Shown: piece by piece, positions 41,794-49,918 of the stretch
Position numbering within the stretch: the stretch's first letter is position 1
Layout: every line of letters starts with the position of its first letter
Assembly: GCF_900177815.1 (NCBI RefSeq)
Contig: NZ_FXAZ01000001.1
Span: forward strand, 868,001 to 932,000
Length of the DNA: 64,000 nucleotides
Direction of reading: 5' to 3'
From: Paenibacillus aquistagni
GTDB lineage: Bacteria; Bacillota; Bacilli; Paenibacillales; Paenibacillaceae
Position numbers and translations under genes: made by a program
Notes under the pieces: generated by a model
The model's input: only the letters and a program-made list of their open reading frames with translations
Told to the model about the DNA's origin: nothing
Database searches by the model: none

Positions 41794-41844
41794 TTGCTTT
41801 GAAAACGTTTTTATAGTATGATGTGCTCATAAAAACGTTTTTAT
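41794..41844 (+). promoter_or_regulatory. lacI-family gene promoter with two operators
   Basis: TTGCTT (41794-41799), 17 bases, TATGAT (41817-41822). A near-palindrome TTGAAAACGTTTTTAT (41799-41814) fills the spacer and a perfect palindrome ATAAAAACGTTTTTAT (41829-41844) lies just after the expected transcription start. The same 16-mer recurs at 42972. This is classic autorepression geometry. The first copy is also within one mismatch of a cre site. Confidence 0.75.
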
Positions 41845-41860
41845 GGAAGAGGATTAACAT

Positions 41861-42880
41861 ATGGGCAAGGTAACGATTAAAGATGTGGCAAGAGAAGCAG
41901 GTGTCTCCATTTCAACGGTATCCAATGCGCTGAACAATGTCGATGTGTTGACACCAGAGACGAAGAAGCATGTGCTTGAAGTGGCAGAACGCTTGAATTA
42001 CGTGCCGAATCTGAACGGCAAGCTGTTGAAGTCAGGTAAGACCAAATTGCTCGGCTTCTTCACAACAAGTGTGGCGGGGCCTTATTTTTACACCTTGGTG
42101 GAATCAATGTCTCGGGAGTGTGATCGACTAGGCTATGGCTTAAGCGTGCTCGTTACCAAGGACAAACAAGTAATTATGAATAATATTCTAGGCGGCAGAG
42201 TGGACGGAGTTATAATCTTCGAAGAGCTGAAGATCAATGACCATGATATCGCCGTTATGGCGAAAAACAAGATCAAAGCCGTCTTCCTTGATCGAGTTGT
42301 TCAAAATGAGACAATGGGAAGCATCATCTTCAACTCCTTCGAGGGCGGTTATGAGGCGACAAAGTATCTCATTAACTTAGGGCATCGAAAGATTGCCTAC
42401 ATATCCGGCGTGGATACGATGTTTGACAGTGTAGAGAGGCGAGAAGGTTATGTGGCTGCCCTGCAAGAGGCGAACTTCCCGATCGATCAAGATTATTTCT
42501 TGCAAGGGTATTTTGAAGAGGAAGGCTCTTACAACGCGGTGAAATCTTTTCTACATATGCATCCTGACAAAGTGCCCGATGCCTTCTTGGCTGGTAATGA
42601 CTTGAGCGCCATCGGCTGTATCCGGGCTTTGAAGTCTCAAGGCTATGAGGTGCCTAGGGATATTAGCGTCGTCGGCTTTGATGACATCGACATTGCACCG
42701 TATTTTTCACCGCCCTTGACGACCGTACGAAATCAAATTGCAAGACAAGGCATCCTAGTTGTTAATCACTTGATCCGCATGATTCAGAAGAAAGAGCAAG
42801 GCACGGTGGAACGATTAGATGTTGAACTTGTTGTGCGCGGTTCCAGTCAAGTCAAAAGTGGAAGACATGACCCGGTATAG
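41861..42880 (+). CDS. LacI/GalR-family transcriptional repressor
   Basis: 339 residues: N-terminal helix-turn-helix TIKDVAREAGVSISTVSNAL with hinge helix, then a periplasmic-binding-protein-like effector domain (LLGFFTTSVAGPYFYTLVE, GVIIFEELKI, DAFLAGNDLSAIGCIRALKS, SVVGFDDIDIAPYFSPPLTT). AGAGGATTAACAT precedes the ATG. Palindromic sites flank its own promoter and precede the transporter operon, so it very likely represses both and is released by an imported sugar or sugar phosphate. CcpA itself is unlikely because the site differs from cre and the gene is local to a transporter. Confidence 0.93.
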   Translation: MGKVTIKDVAREAGVSISTVSNALNNVDVLTPETKKHVLEVAERLNYVPNLNGKLLKSGKTKLLGFFTTSVAGPYFYTLVESMSRECDRLGYGLSVLVTKDKQVIMNNILGGRVDGVIIFEELKINDHDIAVMAKNKIKAVFLDRVVQNETMGSIIFNSFEGGYEATKYLINLGHRKIAYISGVDTMFDSVERREGYVAALQEANFPIDQDYFLQGYFEEEGSYNAVKSFLHMHPDKVPDAFLAGNDLSAIGCIRALKSQGYEVPRDISVVGFDDIDIAPYFSPPLTTVRNQIARQGILVVNHLIRMIQKKEQGTVERLDVELVVRGSSQVKSGRHDPV

Positions 42881-42904
42881 ATAGCGAGTGTTGCCGGGTC
42901 TTTT
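42869..42904 (+). terminator. Intrinsic terminator overlapping the end of the repressor gene
   Basis: GACCCGG (42869-42875) pairs with CCGGGTC (42894-42900), followed by TTTT. The left arm lies inside the last codons of the gene. Confidence 0.75.
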
Positions 42905-42971
42905 GACCTTAACGAATTCAAATGTACATGCTCTTAATTAGACTATACATAGGGGGGATCTATAAACGGAT

Positions 42972-42987
42972 ATAAAAACGTTTTTAT
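42972..42987 (+). promoter_or_regulatory. LacI-family operator before the transporter operon
   Basis: ATAAAAACGTTTTTAT, a perfect 16-base palindrome identical to the site at 41829. Six bases on, TGAAAGCGCTTA (42993-43004) matches the first 12 bases of the cre consensus, so CcpA control is also possible. A candidate promoter TTGACC-N16-TACATG lies upstream at 42903-42930. Confidence 0.72.
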
Positions 42988-43018
42988 TATTTTGAAAGCG
43001 CTTAAGGAGGAGATGCAG

Positions 43019-43984
43019 GTGAATAGAGCAGCCGTGGGTCAGCTCGGCGCAAAAAAACCGTTGAACCAAAGGGCAAAAGCCTTTCTAACGGATTTCTTCA
43101 GACAATGGGAATTGCAGTCGATGATTCTGCCAGGAGTCATCTTTATGATCATCTTCTGCTACATCCCGATCTATGGTTTGTCGATTGCGTTTAAGAGCTA
43201 TACCGTTATCGATACCCTGGACACTGCGCCATGGGTGGGACTTTATAATTTCAAGATCATTATGACCGACAAGTATTTCTGGGATGCCGTTATCAATACG
43301 CTAGGCATCAGCTTTCTCAAGCTGGCGATTGGCTTTGTTATCCCCATTATTCTCGCGATTATGATCTATGAAGTAAGCATAGGACGCTTCAAAAAATTTG
43401 TGCAAACCATCTCATATCTGCCTCACTTTTTATCTTGGATCGTACTGGGCGGGATGCTCATTACGTGGTTCTCTACATCCGGATTATTCAATCAATTGCT
43501 GTTAAGCTTAGGGATCATCTCACAACCTCAAAATATATTGCTCGACCCAAATAAATATTGGTGGATCGCCACCTTATCAGACATATGGAAGGAGGCAGGC
43601 TGGGGAACGATTCTGTATCTTGCCATTATGGCGAAGATTGACCCTACCTATTATGAAGCTGCGAAGATCGACGGTGCTAGCCGGCTTCGACAAATATGGA
43701 ACATTACGCTTCCTAACATGAAGACGATCATTAATTTGAATTTAATATTGACCATTAGTGGATTGCTAGGCTCCAACTTGGATCAAACACTTGTGCTCAT
43801 GAATTCGCAGAACAGAGAGAAGGCAGAGGTAATCAACTCTTATGTTTACCGTATGGGGATGACACAGGGTGACTTCTCCTATGCAACGGCGGTCGGTCTT
43901 GGAGTCTCGATCGTATCTGTTATTCTGCTCGTGACCGCTAACAAAGTAACCAGTAGATTAAATGACAACCAATCTGTCTTATAG
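43019..43984 (+). CDS. Carbohydrate ABC transporter permease (LplB type)
   Basis: About 322 residues, six helices. FCYIPIYGLSIAFKSYT after helix 1 and EAA loop TYYEAAKIDGASRLRQIWN. Start choice: GTG at 43019 lies eight bases after AGGAGG; an ATG at 43013 is too close to that site, and the TTG at 42992 lies before it. First gene of the LacI-controlled operon. Confidence 0.9.
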   Translation: MNRAAVGQLGAKKPLNQRAKAFLTDFFRQWELQSMILPGVIFMIIFCYIPIYGLSIAFKSYTVIDTLDTAPWVGLYNFKIIMTDKYFWDAVINTLGISFLKLAIGFVIPIILAIMIYEVSIGRFKKFVQTISYLPHFLSWIVLGGMLITWFSTSGLFNQLLLSLGIISQPQNILLDPNKYWWIATLSDIWKEAGWGTILYLAIMAKIDPTYYEAAKIDGASRLRQIWNITLPNMKTIINLNLILTISGLLGSNLDQTLVLMNSQNREKAEVINSYVYRMGMTQGDFSYATAVGLGVSIVSVILLVTANKVTSRLNDNQSVL

Positions 43985-44003
43985 GACCTAAGGAGGCATA
44001 CAG

Positions 44004-44888
44004 GTGAATCTGAAAGCAGCGAGAGGGGATTTAGACAGTCGAATGTTCGATCTGGTCAACATGATCCTGCTGTCCTTATTTACGATTGTCATTCTAGTTC
44101 CATTATGGAATGTGGTCGTCTCATCATTCAGTTCAGGCAGAGCGCTAGCTGAAGGCGGCTTTCTCTTCTGGCCTTCGGAATTTTCATTGGAAAACTATCG
44201 AGCTGTATTCCGGGATGAGAGCATTTGGCAATCCTTTTTAATCTCGGTGTCCAAAACAGTCATCGGGGTTGTGACTCACGTGTTCTTCTGTGCGATGGTT
44301 GGCTATGGCTTAAGCAAGAAATACGTTCGCGGCAGAAAGCTGTATATGACCATGGGGGTCATTACCATGTTTTTTTCTGGCGGCATGATTCCTACTTATC
44401 TGCTTATAAAGTCCTTGGGGCTGTTGAACAGCTTCTGGGTTTATATCATTCCAGCACTCTTAAGCTTTTATGATGTCATTATTTTAATGAATTTCTTCAG
44501 AAATGTGCCAGATTCACTTGAAGAATCAGCCAAGATCGATGGAGCGGGCGATTGGAGAATCTTTCTATACATCATGATTCCTCTATCAATGCCAGCGATT
44601 GCCACAATCGCCTTGTTCAATGGCGTTGGGCAGTGGAATGACTTTATGACAACAAAGCTCTACATCACAGATCAGTCCCTGTATCCGCTGCAGATGAAGC
44701 TGTACGAGATCATTGTGCAGTCTCAGACTCAATCGATGCAGAACAGCGGCTCGTTTGCAATTGAGACGACGACCAAGGGCGTTCAGCTCGCCACGATTGT
44801 GATTACAACGATGCCAATTGTTGTGATGTATCCCATTCTGCAAAAATACTTTATCTCCGGAATGATGCTTGGGGCAATGAAAGAATAG
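44004..44888 (+). CDS. Carbohydrate ABC transporter permease (YtcP type)
   Basis: 294 residues, six helices, EAA loop SLEESAKIDGAGDWRIFLY and C-terminus LQKYFISGMMLGAMKE. The GTG start has AAGGAGG eight bases upstream and follows the first permease by 19 bases. Confidence 0.92.
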   Translation: MNLKAARGDLDSRMFDLVNMILLSLFTIVILVPLWNVVVSSFSSGRALAEGGFLFWPSEFSLENYRAVFRDESIWQSFLISVSKTVIGVVTHVFFCAMVGYGLSKKYVRGRKLYMTMGVITMFFSGGMIPTYLLIKSLGLLNSFWVYIIPALLSFYDVIILMNFFRNVPDSLEESAKIDGAGDWRIFLYIMIPLSMPAIATIALFNGVGQWNDFMTTKLYITDQSLYPLQMKLYEIIVQSQTQSMQNSGSFAIETTTKGVQLATIVITTMPIVVMYPILQKYFISGMMLGAMKE

Positions 44889-44971
44889 CGGTTCTTCGTT
44901 TAAAACAGATTTTCTCATGTACAAAAAAACGTGCTTTGATGATGAAGCGAAATGTTAAGGAGGGGAACAAA

Positions 44972-46630
44972 ATGATGAAGATGAACAATGGATCACAAAA
45001 ACACAATGGTTTGCGGAAACAGGGACTTCTGCTTCTTACAATCATGATAGTTCTGGCTTTGATTGTAAGCGGTTGCGGTTCAGGGGGCGGCAGCTCCAAT
45101 AAGGAGAACTGGATTTCGATTGAAGAACGGTACACACCTCGTGCGGATACACCAGCTTGGAAGCTCGATACCAAGGAAGAGCTCACAGAGCTGACATGGT
45201 ACGTGAATGCAGATTGGTGGAATACTGATTTCGGCAATGATGTGGTCACCAAAAAGATTAAAGAGGACTTGAATATTCATATCAAGTTCATCACAGGAGA
45301 TGACACTAAATTAAATACATTCTTTGCCGGCGGAGAGATGCCGGATCTGATTACAACCTTTGATTCCCACTCGCCAGTGGCACAGAAAGCAGCGACTTGG
45401 GCATTGCCGCTAAATGACCTTGCGGAAAAGTATGATCCGTATTTCAACACAGTCGCAGCGCAGGATACGCTGAATTGGTTCCAGCTGAAGGATGGGAAGA
45501 CCTACGGATATCCGAATTACTCCAATACGCAGGCTGACTATGACAGCGGCAATATTCCTGCCAAGACGGCATTTGTTATTCGTAAAGATGTCTACGAAGC
45601 GCTAGGCAAGCCCGCCATTGGGACGCCAGAACAGTTCCAAACGGTTCTAAAGGAGATCCAGAGCAAATTCCCATCGCTGGTTCCATTCGGGTTCAACTCG
45701 ATTGGAGAGGGAACAGGATCACTAGGGGATACGCTCCAGGATTTTATCGGAGTTCCGCTAGAAGAGCAGGGGGGCTTTTATAATCGCAATTTGGATGAAG
45801 ACTACTTGATGTGGGTAAGGACTTTGAACGCTGCATACAAGGCTGGCTCCATAAGTGACGATAGCTTTGCGGATGATGGCACGACCTTTGAAGAAAAGGT
45901 GAAGGCCGGAAAATACGCGACGATGCTGCTTGATGGCACGCCTCAACAGGGAGGCAATCTGCAAATCTATATGAGCGACAATTTGGGAAAGGAGTATATT
46001 GCGATTGACGGTCCACAGAGTACTCTAGGACGTACGCCAACGCTGAATCAATCCGGCATTACGGGCTGGATGATCAGCTTTATTACGAAGAGTTGTAAGG
46101 ACCCTGCCAAAGCCATTCAAGTATTTACTTATTTGTTAAGCGAAGAAGGGCAAATGCTGATGAATTACGGCGTAGAAGGGGAGACCTATCAAAAGAATAC
46201 AGACGGCACGGTAGCGTTCCTGCCAGAAGTCAAGGAGCTTCAACTAAATCAACCGGATACGTTTAAAAAGCAATATCGCATGGGTGAGTTCATGTTCTTC
46301 GGACATGACCGGCATAAAGCGTTGAGCGATGATGCTTTCCCTGAGTCGATCAAGCAAATGCAGGAATGGGGTAAAGGTAAGCTGAAGCCGCATTTTATTT
46401 TGGAAAATATCAACCCAGATCAAGGAACACCGGAAGCTCGAGCATTGACTGCGATTAATGCAAAGTGGAACACTACGCTGGTTAGTATGATTCGGTCGAA
46501 GAACGATGATGAATTTAACAAGAATCTAGAAGATTACAAATCCTTCCTTGCAGCGAACAGCTGGGATGACATTGTGAAAGTCCGCAACGAAAAGATGAAG
46601 GCAAATAAGGAGAAGCTTGGACTTCAGTAG
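44972..46630 (+). CDS. Extracellular carbohydrate-binding lipoprotein
   Basis: 552 residues with a lipoprotein signal preceded by a long polar N-terminus (lipobox VSGC, Cys35). Features: LTWYVNADWWNTDFGNDVV near the mature N-terminus, YGYPNYSNTQADYDSGN, AFVIRKDVYEALGKP and SGITGWMISFITK. Start: ATG at 44972 follows AAGGAGGGG; the frame is open 12 codons further up without a better site. It binds the operon's oligosaccharide outside the cell. The next gene, a GH30 hydrolase, follows without a terminator. Confidence 0.92.
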   Translation: MMKMNNGSQKHNGLRKQGLLLLTIMIVLALIVSGCGSGGGSSNKENWISIEERYTPRADTPAWKLDTKEELTELTWYVNADWWNTDFGNDVVTKKIKEDLNIHIKFITGDDTKLNTFFAGGEMPDLITTFDSHSPVAQKAATWALPLNDLAEKYDPYFNTVAAQDTLNWFQLKDGKTYGYPNYSNTQADYDSGNIPAKTAFVIRKDVYEALGKPAIGTPEQFQTVLKEIQSKFPSLVPFGFNSIGEGTGSLGDTLQDFIGVPLEEQGGFYNRNLDEDYLMWVRTLNAAYKAGSISDDSFADDGTTFEEKVKAGKYATMLLDGTPQQGGNLQIYMSDNLGKEYIAIDGPQSTLGRTPTLNQSGITGWMISFITKSCKDPAKAIQVFTYLLSEEGQMLMNYGVEGETYQKNTDGTVAFLPEVKELQLNQPDTFKKQYRMGEFMFFGHDRHKALSDDAFPESIKQMQEWGKGKLKPHFILENINPDQGTPEARALTAINAKWNTTLVSMIRSKNDDEFNKNLEDYKSFLAANSWDDIVKVRNEKMKANKEKLGLQ

Positions 46631-46706
46631 AGGCTAAGGAGGCTAACGAACCTAGACAACGAGCGTATCTGATATTGAAGAAGATAGTGAGAGGAGATTC
46701 ATCAGG

Positions 46707-48047
46707 ATGAACATAACGATCTATCATTCAAGCGGTGAAGCGGCATTATTTGTACAAAAAAAAGTGGAGCAGCTAACTCCGCTCCGTACCAATTCCACCT
46801 GTAATAGAGTGATCGTGGATGAAGATAAGCTGTATCAAACCATGGATGGGTTCGGCGCGTCCTTCACGGATTCTGCGGCGTATCTGATCCATCAAGTCTT
46901 GGAGCCAGAACAGAGAGCTTCTCTCATGCGAAAGCTGTTCGATCCTGAAGAAGGAATAGGCTTGTCCGTGCTGCGCAATCCAATGGGGGCGTCTGACTAT
47001 GCGCGTGAGATCTACAGCTATAATGATCTGGCTGAAGGTCAAACAGATCTGGAGCTTGCAAACTTCTCGATCGCGCATGATGAAGAGGATATTATTCCTT
47101 TGCTGGCTGAAGCGACCTCGCTTAATCCCGAAATCAAGCTGATGGCTTCACCTTGGAGTCCGCCGGGCTGGATGAAGACAAGCGGATCGATGATTGGAGG
47201 CGTGCTGAAGCCTGAGTGCTATGGTGTATATGGGGAATACTTTGTTCGATATATACAGGCATATGCCGAGAGAGGGCTGAATATCTATGCGATTACGCCA
47301 CAGAATGAAGCGCTCTACTCACCTGGGCATTATCCTGGGATGCTTATGCTCCCAGAAGAGCAGATCGAATTCATTAAGTATCATCTGAAGCCCGCACTGC
47401 TGAAGCATAACCTGCATACGAAGATTTTCTGTTACGACCATAACTGGGATGAACCGAATTATCCTCGTGCTGTGCTTGAGCAAGCTTATGATGAAGTGGA
47501 TGGTATAGCATGGCATTGGTATGGAGGTGATCCGTCCGCTCAATCCGAGCTCTTCGAGGCTTTTCCCAATAAAGAGGTTCACTTCACGGAAGGCTCAGGC
47601 GGAGAATGGATCCCCCCCTTTGAAGAGGCTTTCTCTAACGTGATGCGTACAGGGATTGAGATTCTAAGGAATCACAGCCAATCCTTTATTCTGTGGAATA
47701 TGGCTTTGGATGAACAAAATGGTCCAACTGTGCCCGGGTTCGGAAAGAGCACGTGTCGCGGAGTGGTGACCATTAACCAGCAGACGAAGGCGTTAACGTA
47801 TACACTGGACTACTATGCATTAGCGCATTTTAGCAAATGCATTCGACCAGGAGCACGGCGCTTGGGTGCATCAACAGCAAATGGTTGTATTCGTACAGTA
47901 GCCTTCAAGAATCCTGATCAGTCACTCGCTATAGTTATGTTCAATGACAGCGAAGCGGAAGAAGGCATCACGCTTGCCTTGAAGGAGCACGCGATCTTAA
48001 GCTTCGCACTTGAGCCGAAAAGCGCGATAACCATATTTTTGAAATGA
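46707..48047 (+). CDS. Cytoplasmic glycoside hydrolase family 30
   Basis: 446-residue retaining glycosidase of clan GH-A. MDGFGASFTDSAAYLI at the start, SPWSPPGWMKTSGSMIGG, ITPQNEALYSPG (acid/base Glu201), WHWYGGDP and VHFTEGSGGE (nucleophile Glu295) define GH30; a C-terminal beta-domain follows. The subfamily looks closer to the glucosylceramidase/beta-1,6-glucanase-like branch than to GH30_8 xylanases, but this is an eye judgement. There is no signal peptide, so it acts on oligosaccharides brought in by the preceding importer. It is the last gene of the LacI-controlled operon. Confidence 0.9.
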   Translation: MNITIYHSSGEAALFVQKKVEQLTPLRTNSTCNRVIVDEDKLYQTMDGFGASFTDSAAYLIHQVLEPEQRASLMRKLFDPEEGIGLSVLRNPMGASDYAREIYSYNDLAEGQTDLELANFSIAHDEEDIIPLLAEATSLNPEIKLMASPWSPPGWMKTSGSMIGGVLKPECYGVYGEYFVRYIQAYAERGLNIYAITPQNEALYSPGHYPGMLMLPEEQIEFIKYHLKPALLKHNLHTKIFCYDHNWDEPNYPRAVLEQAYDEVDGIAWHWYGGDPSAQSELFEAFPNKEVHFTEGSGGEWIPPFEEAFSNVMRTGIEILRNHSQSFILWNMALDEQNGPTVPGFGKSTCRGVVTINQQTKALTYTLDYYALAHFSKCIRPGARRLGASTANGCIRTVAFKNPDQSLAIVMFNDSEAEEGITLALKEHAILSFALEPKSAITIFLK

Positions 48048-48082
48048 AGATGAGAACAGGCATAATGCATATATAACAGCGA

Positions 48083-48168
48083 AAAACCACCCATTATGAA
48101 CAGCAACCCCGACATCGATAGCGGATAGCTAAAGGTGTCGGAGGCGTCCCATAATCGGGTGGTTTTAT
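48083..48168. terminator. Large nested hairpin, bidirectional terminator
   Basis: AAACCACCC with ATTATG pairs with CATAAT and GGGTGGTTT; inside, CGACA pairs with TGTCG, and innermost TAGC pairs with GCTA around GGATA. A-run on the left and TTTTATTT on the right fit termination for both converging genes. At about 85 bases it is longer than an ordinary terminator. Confidence 0.65.
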
Positions 48169-48190
48169 TTGGACCGAAACCATGTAAGAA

Positions 48191-48544
48191 TTAGGCTCTG
48201 CGCTGATTAAGAAGCCCTTGAATCGTCTTCATTTCTACATTCACATTATAGTCTGTTACCCACTTATGTACGAAGAAAGCGTCAATAAGTACCCATAGAC
48301 CCAACGCGATAAAACCGACAACTCCAATAAGAAGAATCGTAAGCAAGGTAGATGCCAGCATCAGCAGCAATTGTGCGACTCCTGACCCCGTCTTGCCCAT
48401 ATAGAAGCGATGGCCGCCAAAGCCGCCTAAGAAAAACCACAGCACATAGGCTATACCCATATTCTTTCCTTGGCTTTTCACTTCAGAATCGACAATCATC
48501 AGTTCTCTTGCGTCAAGTTGACTTTTCATTGCAACAATGGACAC
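48191..48544 (-). CDS. TM2-domain protein
   Basis: 117 residues. The TM2 domain is clear: YVLWFFLGGFGGHRFYMGKT with the conserved Gly-x-His-Arg-Phe-Tyr, a second helix, and GLWVLIDAFFV. The N-terminal 25 residues and the C-terminal tail are polar. Function unknown. Start GTG at 48544, eight bases after AGGAGG. Single gene. Confidence 0.87.
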   Translation of the reverse strand: MSIVAMKSQLDARELMIVDSEVKSQGKNMGIAYVLWFFLGGFGGHRFYMGKTGSGVAQLLLMLASTLLTILLIGVVGFIALGLWVLIDAFFVHKWVTDYNVNVEMKTIQGLLNQRRA

Positions 48545-48720
48545 AATGTTTACCTCCTATATCTATAGTTCCATAATACTATCACGGAACCTATAATCTG
48601 GCAATATGCTACATAAACATTTCATGTGCAAGAAAATGTTACAATATTTTTAGCACATTAATAGGAAAATAGTCACAATAGAGATGCGTGGAGGCGAAAA
48701 GCTTGCTGACTATTGAAAAA

Positions 48721-48776
48721 CAGAACAACCGCCATGCACAATATACACATAAACGTACATGGCGGTTAATGTTCTG
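48721..48776 (-). terminator. Terminator for the minus-strand dehydrogenase operon
   Basis: AACCGCCATG and CATGGCGGTT pair around a 21-base loop, extended by CAGAAC/GTTCTG arms with a small bulge. On the minus strand a TTCTGTTTTTC tract follows. It ends the operon starting at 52341. Confidence 0.75.
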
Positions 48777-48826
48777 CATTATGGATAGAAACTGAACAAA
48801 TTCCTGCAATGGTTTCCCTATTTCAA

Positions 48827-49891
48827 TTATTTTGTTTGGAATTGTATCTCTTTGCCCAATTGGCTTGATTCATAGATTCCGGATAAGATCTTCATCATCT
48901 CAACCCCGTCCTCAACAGGGCTTAACGTTTCTTTTCTTCCTTCACAGACCTCGATAAAGTGGTAAATCTCATCTTGAAAGCCCTTTTGGAAGTTAAAGCT
49001 TAAATGATCAATCTGCGGTGTCATATTGAGGATGGTGTTATGCTTTTCTGTAATGAAAGTCAGCTCGGGCTCAAGCTCAACACCGCCGCGTTCACCATAC
49101 AGCTTTACGGTCAGTTCATCCTCCTTGGCGTGAAGGGTGAAGCTTACATCTACGATGAGCGAAGCCCCGTTCTCAAAGCGTATTAGTGCGTTGGCCATAT
49201 CCTCGACATCATTATGATCAGCGCGATAATCTGCTGCTTTGTAGTAGGAGAGATTCTGAATGTTGGAACGGTTGCCAAGCCGCGAGTACGTATTGCCGCT
49301 AATCGAAGCAACTTTCGGACGCCCCATCAAGTACCAGCACAGATCGATGACATGAACGCCAACGTCGATGAGCGGTCCTCCGCCTGAGCGTTCCTTATCG
49401 GAGAACCAGCCCCCTGGATTGCCAAGCTTGCGTATGCAGGAAGCCTTGGCATAATAGATCGGCCCAATATCGTCATTCTCAATAAAAGAACGCACGATAC
49501 GCGTGTTGGAGGCGTAGCGTCTAACAAAGCCTACCTGAAGCTGCTTTCCTGTTGCCTTAACGGTCTCTTGCAAGGCGAGCGCATCTTCGACACTCGTACA
49601 GAGCGGCTTCTCAACAAGCACATGCTTGCCTGCCTTAAGAGCTGCGATGCTGATCTGTGCATGGGAATGGTTCCATGTACAGATGCTGACCGCATCGATA
49701 TCTTCGCGAGCGAGCAGTTCATGAACATCCTGATACGTATAGGGGATATTGTACTTTTCAGCTTTTGCCTGCGCTCTTGATTCATTGAGATCACAGATGG
49801 CCAGCAGCTTCACCTCAGGGTGCTCGTGATAGGCTCGCAAGTGCATTTCCGAGATAGAGCCTGCGCCAATAATGCCAATACCTATAGTCAT
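48827..49891 (-). CDS. Gfo/Idh/MocA-family NAD(P)-dependent dehydrogenase
   Basis: 354 residues: N-terminal Rossmann fold with GIGIIGAGSISEMHLRAY, DAVSICTWNHSHAQIS, VLVEKPLC (catalytic-site Lys of the EKP motif) and C-terminal substrate domain with GGGPLIDVGVHVIDLCWYLM. Such enzymes oxidise or reduce sugars, sugar acids or inositols. I take the second ATG (49891), six bases from GAGGAGG; the first at 49897 directly abuts it. Last gene of a three-gene minus-strand operon. Confidence 0.92.
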   Translation of the reverse strand: MTIGIGIIGAGSISEMHLRAYHEHPEVKLLAICDLNESRAQAKAEKYNIPYTYQDVHELLAREDIDAVSICTWNHSHAQISIAALKAGKHVLVEKPLCTSVEDALALQETVKATGKQLQVGFVRRYASNTRIVRSFIENDDIGPIYYAKASCIRKLGNPGGWFSDKERSGGGPLIDVGVHVIDLCWYLMGRPKVASISGNTYSRLGNRSNIQNLSYYKAADYRADHNDVEDMANALIRFENGASLIVDVSFTLHAKEDELTVKLYGERGGVELEPELTFITEKHNTILNMTPQIDHLSFNFQKGFQDEIYHFIEVCEGRKETLSPVEDGVEMMKILSGIYESSQLGKEIQFQTK

Positions 49892-49918
49892 CGTCATCCT
49901 CCTCGAAGTTTTGCTTGT

